From NCBI RefSeq assembly GCF_001954195.1, contig NZ_MBES01000019.1:1-48548 (forward strand): a stretch of DNA of 48,548 nt, given 5' to 3'. Below, piece by piece: positions 16,576 through 25,019 of this stretch; positions within the stretch are counted from its first letter, which is position 1, and each line of letters begins with the position of its first letter. Source of the stretch: Mycobacterium sp. IS-1264. GTDB taxonomy: Bacteria > Actinomycetota > Actinomycetes > Mycobacteriales > Mycobacteriaceae. The translations under genes and the position numbers were made by a program. The notes under the pieces are model-generated. The model saw nothing but the letters and a program-made list of their open reading frames with translations, was not told where the DNA came from and searched no databases.

Positions 16576-17771
16576 GCCGCGCGCGGGCTGAAGCTCGCGC
16601 GCAGCGACTCGAAGCCCTGCAGCGTGTTGTTCAAGAGCCGCACGGGCCGGTCAACCTGGATCCGGCTGACCGTGGGAATCATCGCGCGCAGCAGCGCGTG
16701 CATCTCCATCTTGGATAGATACATGCCGACGCAGGCGTGGGCGCCAAAGCCCCATCCGAGGTTGGCTCCCTTGCGGTGCAAGGAGAAGACCTCGGGTTGT
16801 TCGAATTGTGTCTCGTCCATGTTGGCTGACGCGTAGAGCAGCGCGACTCGTTGACCACGACGCAATCGGATGCCGTCGACCTCGGTGTCTTTCTTCAGCA
16901 TTCGCGTGAAGCCGCGCACCGGTGAGCCGAGGCGAACGGCTTCGACCGCGGCTGCGGGCACCAGCTCGGGGTTGTGCCGAAGCTCCTCCCACACCTCGAG
17001 TTGGGTGCCCAGGCTCCACAGCAGTTGCGCCGACGCCAGGATCGTGGTGTCCAGGCTCGGACCGATGAAGTCGATCACCATGGCCTTGGCTTCCGACGGG
17101 CTCAACGCGCCGGCATGTCCCGCCGCGAGCACCGACTCTGCCCATCCGCCATGCTTGACACTCTCGGAGCGGATAGATCGCGCATAGCGCCAAAAACTCA
17201 GTCCCACCGGCGCTGCCTTCACGGTGCGGGTGTTGGTCGGGCCCAATACGTCGAAGCCGCCGCGGCCGTATCTCAGCATGCGGTGATGGTCGAGGTCGAC
17301 GCCGACGAGATCCGCGACCACCCGGATGGGCAGATAAGCGGCGAAATCGGATACCCCGTCGAACTCCGGCCTCTCGCATAGCCGGTCGATGATCGCAGTC
17401 GCCTCGGCTTGCAGAACCGGCTCAATGTCGGAAAGCGCCTTGGCCGAGAGGGATTGCAGCAATACGCGCCGCCGCTTCGAGTGGGCCTCGCCGTCGCTGG
17501 CGAGCGTGGTGCCGGCGGTCAACACGTTGGTCACCGGATTGGCGGCCACCCCGTTGCCGCTGCAGTAAGTCTCGTCATCGCTAAGCGCCTGGCGCACATC
17601 GCGATAGCGGCCCATGACCCACAGTCGGTGCTTCGGCAGCCATACGACGGCCCCCGCATCGCGGATCTGACGATAGGTTTCGGCCGGCCTGAGCAGCGTC
17701 TCTTTGCCGTAGAGATCGACGGGCAAGGTCGGCGCCCCCGCCGCAGCACCGCGACGCAACATGTTCAACAT
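16572..17771 (-). CDS. cytochrome P450
   Basis: A 399-residue class I P450 monooxygenase. The haem loop is GWGFGAHACVGMYLSK with C347 as thiolate ligand, the ExxR motif is EAVR, and the I-helix oxygen-activating segment reads DFIGPSLDTT. No ferredoxin gene adjoins it. The ATG at 17771 lies inside a 16-bp palindrome; the next ATG at 17762 (MLRRG) is equally possible. The lipoprotein gene lies 17 bases upstream on the same strand, so the two may share a transcript. The substrate cannot be inferred. Confidence 0.93.
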   Translation of the reverse strand: MLNMLRRGAAAGAPTLPVDLYGKETLLRPAETYRQIRDAGAVVWLPKHRLWVMGRYRDVRQALSDDETYCSGNGVAANPVTNVLTAGTTLASDGEAHSKRRRVLLQSLSAKALSDIEPVLQAEATAIIDRLCERPEFDGVSDFAAYLPIRVVADLVGVDLDHHRMLRYGRGGFDVLGPTNTRTVKAAPVGLSFWRYARSIRSESVKHGGWAESVLAAGHAGALSPSEAKAMVIDFIGPSLDTTILASAQLLWSLGTQLEVWEELRHNPELVPAAAVEAVRLGSPVRGFTRMLKKDTEVDGIRLRRGQRVALLYASANMDETQFEQPEVFSLHRKGANLGWGFGAHACVGMYLSKMEMHALLRAMIPTVSRIQVDRPVRLLNNTLQGFESLRASFSPRAA

Positions 17772-17777
17772 TGAACA
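17762..17777. promoter_or_regulatory. palindrome at the P450 start
   Basis: Arms TGTTCAA and TTGAACA flank CA. It covers the first possible start codon of the P450. The shared core GTTCAAC also occurs in the TetR operator at 20611-20632. Confidence 0.45.
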
Positions 17778-17788
17778 CGCGATCGCCG

Positions 17789-18070
17789 TCAGCCGTGCGG
17801 CGCCTCGGAGATCTTGGTGTCCGGCTTGCCCACCGTCTGGCAGTACGTCAACGCCGACAGCCGAGTCGCCGAGATCTCAATGTTGCTCGGGTCAGCCCCG
17901 TTCTTGTCCTTGAGCATCTTGGTGACTTCGTCGTTCTGTTTCTTCTCGTCCTGAGTGGTGAAGTCTTTGCACTTCGTGTCGCCGCCGGTGTTGATGATCT
18001 GTGAGGCTGAACACGCACCGGACAGCAGGGCAGCGAGCACGATCGTGGCGGCAGCAATTTGCTTTGTCAT
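17789..18070 (-). CDS. small lipoprotein, HdeA-like
   Basis: A 93-residue protein with a lipoprotein signal: hydrophobic AAATIVLAALLSGAC, lipid-modified C20 in the lipobox LSGA-C. The mature part is charged, with two cysteines (CKDF and TYCQ) that could form a disulfide, and the segment CKDFTTQDEKKQNDEVTKML recalls the HdeA-like acid-stress fold. That resemblance is an impression, not a proven match. GGGAGGG lies just ahead of the ATG. It stands directly upstream of the P450 gene. Confidence 0.75.
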   Translation of the reverse strand: MTKQIAAATIVLAALLSGACSASQIINTGGDTKCKDFTTQDEKKQNDEVTKMLKDKNGADPSNIEISATRLSALTYCQTVGKPDTKISEAPHG

Positions 18071-18317
18071 TTGCCCTCCCGGATTGCCAGTAGTGGTATC
18101 TGTACACCAATTCGGCCGGTTTCAAACTCGGCGGTGGGGTTTGCGCCGGTCGGTGCGCGCGTTTGCGGGCGAGTGCCAGATGTGCCGATCCAACGAGATC
18201 GACCCGTGCCGCGGCCCGTGCAACCTTCGGCCGGGTGGGAATAACAGTCGGGGCGCCCTCGTCTTCTACCGTTTGTCGGCCCGGCAGCGAGCGCATGACC
18301 GTGGGGAGGAAAAATCA

Positions 18318-19544
18318 GTGATCTCGTCGGATGTGCGCACCGGCCGGCCTCCGCCGATCTCAGTCAGTGACCAGCGCCGCGGGTCCGACGAAACCCGGGC
18401 CGTGTTCACCGGCGTGCTGGTTCTCTTGCTGTCCACGGGCTGGGTGGCCAACCACTTCGTCGCGCTGATGCCGTTGATCGGCGAGCGCCAACATCTCGGC
18501 GCGGCCAGGCTCGACGCGATCTTCGCAATCTACGCGCTGGGATTGCTGCCAGGACTGCTCGTCGGCGGCCGGGTATCCGACGCGCTCGGGCGTCAGTCGG
18601 TGGCGCTGGCGGGCTCGACAACCGCCATTGCGGGCACATTGGCGATGCTGGTTTCCCAGCACCCTGACGTATTGCTGGTGGGACGGTTGATCGTCGGGAT
18701 CGGTGTGGGTCTGTTGATGAGTTCCTGCACCGCGTGGGCATCCGATCTGAAGGGTCCCGCGGGTGCGGCCACGGCGGGCGCTGTGTTGCTCTTGGGTTTC
18801 GCCATCGGCCCGTTCGCCGCGGGTGTGATCGCGCGGGCCGGACAGCCCGGCGTGCGGGTGTCGTTCGGGCTCGCCGCCGCGATTGTCGTGCTGGCCATGG
18901 CCATCACCGTCGTGGCGGTGCGGCGCATGGGCGCGACGGCGCCGGCAACGGCACGGGGCTGGGAGCCTTCGGTGTCAGCACGGCAGGGGACCGCGTGGGC
19001 GCTGAGTTGGGCCATGCCTCTGGCGCCGTGGGTGTTCGCCTCGGCGACGTTGGGGTTCATCGCGATCCCCACCCGGGTACACACCGGGCTCGCCGCTCCG
19101 ATGGCCGTGGGCGCCGCGACGCTGATAGTCAATGGAGTCAGCGGGCTAATTCAGGTGTTGGCGCGTGTGTTTCGCTGGGGTCCACACGCCGGCACCGCCG
19201 GTGCCGTGCTGGCCGCGCTCGGTTACGCGGTCACTGCGGCCGCCCCGCCGACCATATCGCTGGCATTGGGCCTGCCGCTGTTCGTCGTTCTCGGGTGCGC
19301 GTCCGGACTCTGTTTGCGCGAGGGCCTGATCGACCTGGAAGCCGCGGCGCCGCAACGCATCCGGGGTGCGCTCGTCGGAGTGTTCTATGTGGTGACGTAC
19401 GTCGGCTTTGGCCTGCCCTTGATCTTGACGACGGTCGGGTCGGGCGTCTCCGCGACGATTCTCGCCGTGATGGCGGTCCTGGCGCTGGCAACGGCGGTGA
19501 GTCGGGCGGTGCGGCTGCGCCGAGATCCTCACCGCCCGAGTTGA
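18318..19544 (+). CDS. MFS transporter
   Basis: A 408-residue protein with about twelve hydrophobic segments. The typical loop 2-3 motif GGRVSDALGRQSVALAG is present, and the LIVGIGVGLLMSSCTAWASDL segment suits helix 4. The GTG at 18318 is preceded by GGGAGGA at seven bases; an open frame reaches back to 17955 but overlaps the lipoprotein gene without membrane-protein character. Direction and substrate are unknown; drug or metabolite export is the commonest role. It ends one base before the stop of the convergent NTF2-like gene. Confidence 0.9.
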   Translation: MISSDVRTGRPPPISVSDQRRGSDETRAVFTGVLVLLLSTGWVANHFVALMPLIGERQHLGAARLDAIFAIYALGLLPGLLVGGRVSDALGRQSVALAGSTTAIAGTLAMLVSQHPDVLLVGRLIVGIGVGLLMSSCTAWASDLKGPAGAATAGAVLLLGFAIGPFAAGVIARAGQPGVRVSFGLAAAIVVLAMAITVVAVRRMGATAPATARGWEPSVSARQGTAWALSWAMPLAPWVFASATLGFIAIPTRVHTGLAAPMAVGAATLIVNGVSGLIQVLARVFRWGPHAGTAGAVLAALGYAVTAAAPPTISLALGLPLFVVLGCASGLCLREGLIDLEAAAPQRIRGALVGVFYVVTYVGFGLPLILTTVGSGVSATILAVMAVLALATAVSRAVRLRRDPHRPS

Positions 19545-19545
19545 T

Positions 19546-19941
19546 TCAGGCGAGTTCGATGGCTTCCTGTTGGATCCGTTCGAACTGAGCGCCCATCGCC
19601 TCGGACAGCGCGGTCGCGCCGGACAGTGGGCGCACCATCACCATGAAGTCGTCGATCAGACCGTCCTCGTTGAAGTGCAGGAAATCGCAACCGGTGATCT
19701 TCTTGCCCGCCACCGTCGTCTCGAACACGAACGCGTGGTCGTGACCGTTGGCGTCGTTGATTTCGCGGATGTAGTGAAAGTCCTCGAAGATCCGCAACAC
19801 TCCGCGCAGGATTGCCGCGGTGATCGGCTTGCCGACATACGGCTTGAAGGCCACCGGGCTGGTGAACACCACGGTATCGGCCAGCATCGCGTGGATGGCC
19901 GCCTCGTCGCGCTCCTCTACCGCCTTGCGGAACGGATGCAT
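19546..19941 (-). CDS. NTF2-like (SnoaL-type) protein
   Basis: A 131-residue single-domain protein of the nuclear-transport-factor-2 fold. The start at 19941 (MHPFRKAVEERD) has GAGGTG ahead; 19956 is another option without such a site. HAMLADTVVFTSP and the later DFLHFNEDGLIDDFMVMVRPL are typical SnoaL/limonene-hydratase-like segments. Such proteins act as small isomerases, hydrolases or ligand carriers; the function here is unknown. The neighbouring TetR gene ends 56 bases upstream on the same strand. Confidence 0.82.
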   Translation of the reverse strand: MHPFRKAVEERDEAAIHAMLADTVVFTSPVAFKPYVGKPITAAILRGVLRIFEDFHYIREINDANGHDHAFVFETTVAGKKITGCDFLHFNEDGLIDDFMVMVRPLSGATALSEAMGAQFERIQQEAIELA

Positions 19942-19997
19942 CAGGACACCTCGCATTGTCAATTGTTGGGTCCGCTCGATTGACGCTAGAACACCGG

Positions 19998-20555
19998 TCA
20001 CGGCGCCGGGCCTGTCAGGTAGTGGGTGATCACCGGTCGCAGCCATTCGGTGAGGTCTGCGTCGTCCATGGCGGTAAGTGAAGGGATGCAAAGGACGTAA
20101 CGGGCCACCGCGAGGCCCAGGAGTTGCGATCCGACCAGGGCGGCGCGTTCGGCGGCACGATTGGGGACGACTGCGGCCAATGCCGGCGCTACCCGATCGA
20201 CGAAGACCTCGAGCAGAGCATCAGCGGCGGCTCGGTTTGTCGCGGCCGCCCGCAGTAGCGGGAGAAACGGCCCCTCCGGGCCCCATACGGCACCGAACAG
20301 CGGCAGGAGCACATCGGCGACCTGGTCGGGTGCGACGTCGGAGAGATCCGGGAACGTGATGTCGAACCTGGATGCCGCGGCGAAAAGTTCTGCCTTGCTG
20401 CCGAAATAGTGCATGACGAGCGCCGGATCGACGCCTGCCGCTGACGCGATCGACCGGATGGTCGTGCGTTCGAAGCCATGGTTTCCGAACTGCGATCGCG
20501 CGGTGGCCAGGATGGTCGATCGGGTCGCCTCTCCATCACGCACCTTGGTGGGCAT
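19998..20555 (-). CDS. TetR family regulator of the divergent monooxygenase operon
   Basis: A 185-residue repressor. The helix-turn-helix is TTIRSIASAAGVDPALVMHYF (region IRSIASAAGVDPALVMHYFG), followed by a TetR_C-type ligand domain with ARYVLCIPSL near the end. The ATG at 20555 is used; the sequence upstream is the operator region. Two related palindromes with TTCAACA…TGTTGAA half-sites stand between it and the divergent operon, so self-control and control of the monooxygenase are likely. Confidence 0.92.
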   Translation of the reverse strand: MPTKVRDGEATRSTILATARSQFGNHGFERTTIRSIASAAGVDPALVMHYFGSKAELFAAASRFDITFPDLSDVAPDQVADVLLPLFGAVWGPEGPFLPLLRAAATNRAAADALLEVFVDRVAPALAAVVPNRAAERAALVGSQLLGLAVARYVLCIPSLTAMDDADLTEWLRPVITHYLTGPAP

Positions 20556-20568
20556 ACCGCTCAGTGTA

Positions 20569-20632
20569 TTCAACAACTGTTGACACCCCCTGCATTCCGC
20601 GCCTATCGTTGAGTTCAACAGTTGTTGAACTC
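20569..20632. promoter_or_regulatory. two related TetR operators between divergent genes
   Basis: Site 1 (20611-20632) has perfect arms GAGTTCAACA and TGTTGAACTC around GT. Site 2 (20569-20584) has TTCAACA and TGTTGAC around AC, one mismatch. Both share TTCAACA-N2-TGTTGA. Site 2 is next to the TetR start, site 1 lies 20 bases ahead of the plus-strand operon. Confidence 0.8.
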
Positions 20633-20651
20633 AAGGTGGGAGGTCACGGCC

Positions 20652-21056
20652 ATGGCGATCACAGCGATCCAGATTGGGCTCGACCCCGACGCGATCGATT
20701 ACTCCTCACCCGACTTCGCTCAATTTCCGGGCCTGTCGCCGCAGCAGCTACGCGCCGCCAATGATGACAACGTCGCCGCGTTGCGCGCCGCCGGCTACGA
20801 CGTCGACAACTGCCTTATCGAATTCGGCGATGCCGGAGCTGAGACTGCCCGTCGGTGGCTGGAAGCCAAACACTACGACGCGGTGCTTATCGGCGCCGGT
20901 GTGCGACTCGTCGCGAACAATACGCTGCTATTCGAGTCGATCGTCAATGCCGCACACACCACGCAGCCCGGGTGCCGTTTCGTCTTCAATCGTGCAGCCA
21001 AGCCAACGCCCGACGACATCCGGCGCTGGTATCCAGACCCGGAGGCGGTGGCGTGA
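20652..21056 (+). CDS. unknown protein, first gene of monooxygenase operon
   Basis: A 134-residue soluble protein that I do not recognise. It has a repeated strand-helix pattern (AAGYDVDNCLIEFG, KHYDAVLIGAGVRL, PGCRFVFNR) suggesting a Rossmann-like alpha/beta fold with a short cofactor-like loop. The ATG at 20652 follows GTGGGAGG. It overlaps the monooxygenase by one base (TGATG at 21054-21058), so the pair is translationally coupled and under the same TetR operators. A role in the same reaction as the monooxygenase is an inference from context. Confidence 0.8.
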   Translation: MAITAIQIGLDPDAIDYSSPDFAQFPGLSPQQLRAANDDNVAALRAAGYDVDNCLIEFGDAGAETARRWLEAKHYDAVLIGAGVRLVANNTLLFESIVNAAHTTQPGCRFVFNRAAKPTPDDIRRWYPDPEAVA

Positions 21057-22534
21057 TGTCCGCACACGACGTTGATGTGCTCGTCGTCGGCGCCGGGCCG
21101 ACGGGCCTGACCGCCGCTGGTGACCTCGCTCGGGCCGACAGGTCGGTCACCGTGCTAGAGCGCTGGCCCGTGGCCAACCCGGCAAGCCGCGCCTTCGCCA
21201 CCATGGCCCGCACCCTCGAGGTCCTCGATGCCCGCGCGCTGGCCGACGATCTGTTGGCGCACGCACACACAGCGCCGGGAGTCACGATTTTTGGCGGTGC
21301 CCGCATCGACCTCACGCACCTCGACTCGCCGTACCGATTCGCGATGATCACTCCGCAGACCAACGTCGATCGGGCGCTCGCGGGCTACGCCATCGCGCAG
21401 GGCGCCGATATCCGGCGCGGTGTCGAGGTGATCGGACTCGACCAGGACGCCGAGGGCGTCACCGTGACCGCGCGGGCTCACGGCGACAACGAATCCCGTC
21501 ACACCTGGCGGGCGCGGTACTTGGTCGGCGCCGACGGCGCACACAGTACCGTTCGTGAGTTGGCGGGTGCGGATTTCAGCGGCAAAACGATCCTGTCATC
21601 GATCGTGCTCGCCGATGTCAAGCTGACACACGGGCCGGCCGGCGGCGGCCTGACACTGGGCAGTACCCGCAATGAGTTCGCATTCTTAGCCCCCTACGGA
21701 CGCCATGACTCCGGCGGGTCGTGGTACCGCGCGATGGTATGGGACCGCAACAATCAAGTACCCGATACCGAACCCGTGGACACCGGCGAGATCGTCGGCA
21801 TCCTTGCGCGGGCAATGAACACCGACCTCGGAGTGCGCGAGGTGGGGTGGAGGTCCCGATTCCATTGCGACGAACGACAAGTCGGACAATACCGGCATGG
21901 CCGTGTGTTCCTCGCCGGAGACGCAGCGCACGTCCACTCTCCCATGGGGGGACAGGGCATGAACACCGGCATCCAGGACGCCGCGAACCTCGCTTGGAAG
22001 ATCGATGCGGTACTCGCGGGAGCGAACGACGCCGTACTCGACAGCTACCAGTCGGAACGCCATCCGATCGGCCAGCGGGTGCTGCTGCAGTCCGGTCTCA
22101 TGGCGCGTGGCGTCACACTCCGTCCGCGAGTTGCGCGGAAGCTACGAAACTTGCTGATGCCCAGGATCCTTCGTATACCTCGCGTTCGCGACGCGGTAGC
22201 CGGAAGCTTCGCGGGAACCACACTGCGGTATGCCCACCGGAAGGGCGAGAACTCTCTAGTTGGCACCTGCGCGACGCAGATCTCGTTGACGCAAGGCCGG
22301 CTCACCGAGTTGCAACGCACACCCGGCTTCGTTTTGATTCGTGAGCGCGGCACACCTCCGGTTGACGTAGCTGGAGTGCTTCAAGCGGAGCGGGGCGATT
22401 CCGGTCCGGCGGTGCTGGTGCGGCCCGACGGTTACATCGCCTGGGCCGGCGATTCCGCCGACCGGTCCGAGTGGGCGGCGGCCCTCGCTTGGTGGGCGGG
22501 ATCGAGCTACGGAGCCGGGGTGCTTACCGGGTAG
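21056..22534 (+). CDS. FAD-dependent monooxygenase (aromatic hydroxylase type)
   Basis: A 492-residue class A flavoprotein monooxygenase. The FAD GxGxxG motif is VLVVGAGPTGLTAAGDLA at the N-terminus, the DG motif is LVGADGAHS, and the GD motif is VFLAGDAAHVHSPMGGQGMN. It ends with a thioredoxin-like tail carrying PAVLVRPDGYIAWAG. It should hydroxylate a phenolic or polyketide-like compound using NAD(P)H and oxygen. It is controlled with its upstream partner by the divergent TetR. A second monooxygenase of the same family stands at 23381-24892. Confidence 0.92.
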   Translation: MSAHDVDVLVVGAGPTGLTAAGDLARADRSVTVLERWPVANPASRAFATMARTLEVLDARALADDLLAHAHTAPGVTIFGGARIDLTHLDSPYRFAMITPQTNVDRALAGYAIAQGADIRRGVEVIGLDQDAEGVTVTARAHGDNESRHTWRARYLVGADGAHSTVRELAGADFSGKTILSSIVLADVKLTHGPAGGGLTLGSTRNEFAFLAPYGRHDSGGSWYRAMVWDRNNQVPDTEPVDTGEIVGILARAMNTDLGVREVGWRSRFHCDERQVGQYRHGRVFLAGDAAHVHSPMGGQGMNTGIQDAANLAWKIDAVLAGANDAVLDSYQSERHPIGQRVLLQSGLMARGVTLRPRVARKLRNLLMPRILRIPRVRDAVAGSFAGTTLRYAHRKGENSLVGTCATQISLTQGRLTELQRTPGFVLIRERGTPPVDVAGVLQAERGDSGPAVLVRPDGYIAWAGDSADRSEWAAALAWWAGSSYGAGVLTG

Positions 22535-22613
22535 TTGCAAACGGATTGACTGGTTCTACCACCATGGGTCACGATGGCCGCGAGGCGCACGGTGGGCGGA
22601 CTTGGGGGTCGGA

Positions 22614-23189
22614 ATGGCTGACATCACCGAATTGATCCTCGCCGACCACAATTGGTTCCGCGAACAATTCGCCAGGCTGGACGATCTGCAGGCGCAGACG
22701 CCGGAGGACCACCGCGCAATCGAGCGGGTGTGGCGTCCGCTCGCCGACAAGCTCGATGTGCATGCCTACATCGAGGAGAAGATCTTCTACCCCCAATTGC
22801 TCAAGCGCGGCGCCGAGGATCCCGAAGGCGAGACGCTCGACGCCATCGGCGACCACAACGAGATTCGCGACGGCGTGCGCGACGCGAAGGCGGCCCCGAT
22901 CGGGAGTGAACCCTGGTGGGCGGCTGTCGGCCGCACCCGGATAGCCAACGACGACCACATGGCCGAAGAGGAACGCGAAGGCCTGTCGGACTTTCGTCGG
23001 CACGCCCCCATCGGCCTACGCGAGGCGCTCGGGCAGCAGTACAGCGAGTTCATGGTGCGCCATCCCACCACCAAGGGGCTGCCGATCGCCGATCGCGACC
23101 CCGCACGCTACGTCGAGCACCTCGAGGACAGCCCGCAACCCACCCGCACCGACTATTCGCTCCGGATCGGCAGCCTGAAAGGCCAATGA
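22614..23189 (+). CDS. hemerythrin-type HHE cation-binding protein
   Basis: A 191-residue protein with an N-terminal hemerythrin domain. The di-iron ligands fit H12 (ADHNWF), H50 and E54 (HAYIEEKIFYP), H81 (GDHNEI), and H115 with E119 (DDHMAEEE). Such domains bind oxygen, nitric oxide or peroxide, or act as sensors. The last 50 residues are polar and lack a second domain. A TTG at 22602 could also start it. A 55-aa gene follows after 27 bases on the same strand. Mycobacterial hemerythrin-like proteins have been tied to peroxide and nitric oxide stress, which would fit the nearby flavin oxygenases. Confidence 0.9.
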   Translation: MADITELILADHNWFREQFARLDDLQAQTPEDHRAIERVWRPLADKLDVHAYIEEKIFYPQLLKRGAEDPEGETLDAIGDHNEIRDGVRDAKAAPIGSEPWWAAVGRTRIANDDHMAEEEREGLSDFRRHAPIGLREALGQQYSEFMVRHPTTKGLPIADRDPARYVEHLEDSPQPTRTDYSLRIGSLKGQ

Positions 23190-23216
23190 GCCGGTCAGAT
23201 CGGAAGGAGATCTCGC

Positions 23217-23384
23217 ATGGCCCGCGAAAGCCACGGCACCCCACCGACGCCGCCCAAGGACGCCAGGAAGACGACCGAGGAGCAGCGTGATCTGCAGGAG
23301 AAGCTGAACCATCGGGACGAGGATCCGGATGCCCCTGGTGCGCATCAGTCGCGGTACGACCTTCCGGACGAAAGCACCCGTTAG
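23217..23384 (+). CDS. 55-aa hydrophilic small protein
   Basis: A short gene with a strong ribosome-binding site (GGAAGGAGA, 23201-23209) ahead of the ATG. The product is very polar, starts MARESHGTPPTPPKDARKTT, contains a charged helix-like stretch (EEQRDLQEKLNHRDEDPD) and ends DLPDESTR. No membrane segment, no cysteine; probably disordered. It follows the hemerythrin gene after 27 bases and its last bases overlap the stop of the convergent monooxygenase. I know no function. Confidence 0.75.
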   Translation: MARESHGTPPTPPKDARKTTEEQRDLQEKLNHRDEDPDAPGAHQSRYDLPDESTR

Positions 23385-24892
23385 ATCGGTGCGTCAGGCG
23401 CGCCGAACCAGGTGGTGAGCGCGTCGGCAAGCTCGGGCCCGGCCCGGTCACCCACCCAGGCGACATGTCCGTCGGGCCGGATCAACATCGCGGGCGCGGC
23501 GGGGATCGCACCGAGCGCCGGAAGCTCCCAATCCCCAACGTGTTTCGCGTCGACAAGTTGGACTCGACCGGCCCATGGTGTGATGTCGACACCACCGGGC
23601 TCGCCGAGGTTGAGTAGCACCGGACGGGCGTCGTGGAGCAGGGTGAAAACCCGCGTCGCGCCGTTGGCGGTCACGAGGTCGAGATCGGGCATGCGGCGCC
23701 CCAGCAACGGGTGGCCCTCGCCGAGGTCGTAGTGGATGTCCAGGCCGGACATCATGGCGGCGAATCGTCGGCGGGCCTCGTCGAAGCTGAGGAGTTCGGA
23801 AACGACGTCCCGCAAGGCCTCGGTCCGGTCATCGAGGAGGCGAAGGAGCGCGATTTGCGCCATGGTGTTGCGCAGCACGCGCGCCGCGACCGGGTGCCGT
23901 TCGGCATGGTAGGTGTCGAGGAGGCTATCGGGGGCGGTCTGCTTGATCACCTGTGCCAGCTTCCATCCCAGATTCACCGCGTCCTGCACACCTGTGTTGA
24001 GTCCCTGCCCGCCTACCGGGTGATGCACATGCGCGGCGTCGCCGGCCAGCAGGACTCGCCGGTCGCGGTAGGCCGCTGCCTGACGTGTCGCATCGGTGAA
24101 CCTGGAAATCGAAGTGGGACTGTGGATTCCGTAGTCCGTTCCGTAAACAGCGATGAGCGCCTCACTCAGATCGCGTAAGGTGGGGTCGCCGTTTGGTGCG
24201 GGGTGCCGTTCGGTCACCATGACCCGAGCCGGGCTTCCATCCGCCAGCGCATGAACGCCGAGGGCGTCGTGGCGGATTCCCCATTCCGGCGGTTGGTCTG
24301 CCTCGAAGGCCATTTCGACCTCGGCGATGAGATAGCTCGTTGTCGGATCCCAACCCGGAAAGTCGATGCCGGCCGCTTTACGTGTAAGGCTGCGCCCCCC
24401 GTCGCAGCCGACGAGGTACTCGGCCCGCAGCAACTGGCCGTCCGCTGTCTCGACGTCGACACCCGTGCCGTCTTGCGCGATACGCGTCACCTCGCGTCCG
24501 CGATAAATCGGCACGGCCAGCTCCTCGACCCAGGACGCCAGTATCCGCTCGATATCGTTCTGCCACAGCGCGAGCCCGTAGGGATGCCGGGTGGGGAAAT
24601 CGCTGATGTCCAAACGAATTTGGGCGAATCCGGCGACCTGCGCTATCTGACCCTCTGAAAGGAATCGGTCGGCGATTCCGCGCTGATCGAGGACCTCGAT
24701 CGTGCGCGAATGCAAACCGCCTGAACGCGAGCCGATCACCTCTTGGCTGGCGCGCCGCTCGACAATCGCGACGTCAATACCCGCCAATGCCAATTCACCC
24801 GCCAGCATGAGCCCTGTCGGGCCCGCCCCGACAACCACCACCGCGTGGGCGACCGCGCGGCGTGACCTATCCGACTCAAACGAAACATGCAC
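23381..24892 (-). CDS. FAD-dependent monooxygenase, second copy
   Basis: A 503-residue class A flavin monooxygenase: VVVVGAGPTGLMLAGELA, the DG motif LVGCDGGRS, and the GD motif VLLAGDAAHVHHPVGGQGLN, ending in a thioredoxin-like tail with PAMLIRPDGHVAWVG. It is clearly a paralogue of the protein at 21056 in the same family, on the other strand. The GTG at 24892 (VHVSFESDRS) is used, with GGGGG ahead; the open frame extends to 25171 without family sequence. A phenolic substrate is likely, identity unknown. Confidence 0.9.
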   Translation of the reverse strand: MHVSFESDRSRRAVAHAVVVVGAGPTGLMLAGELALAGIDVAIVERRASQEVIGSRSGGLHSRTIEVLDQRGIADRFLSEGQIAQVAGFAQIRLDISDFPTRHPYGLALWQNDIERILASWVEELAVPIYRGREVTRIAQDGTGVDVETADGQLLRAEYLVGCDGGRSLTRKAAGIDFPGWDPTTSYLIAEVEMAFEADQPPEWGIRHDALGVHALADGSPARVMVTERHPAPNGDPTLRDLSEALIAVYGTDYGIHSPTSISRFTDATRQAAAYRDRRVLLAGDAAHVHHPVGGQGLNTGVQDAVNLGWKLAQVIKQTAPDSLLDTYHAERHPVAARVLRNTMAQIALLRLLDDRTEALRDVVSELLSFDEARRRFAAMMSGLDIHYDLGEGHPLLGRRMPDLDLVTANGATRVFTLLHDARPVLLNLGEPGGVDITPWAGRVQLVDAKHVGDWELPALGAIPAAPAMLIRPDGHVAWVGDRAGPELADALTTWFGAPDAPI

Positions 24893-25019
24893 GTCGCAAC
24901 CCCCGACTGAATGAGTTCTGGCTTCGGCCAACGATTTTGCGGCATTACCCCGGTCTTGCCGCAAGCCCCCGGGTGCGCTATATGTTGAAGGTGAGGGGTT
25001 AAATTCGCGCGGAGCGCTC

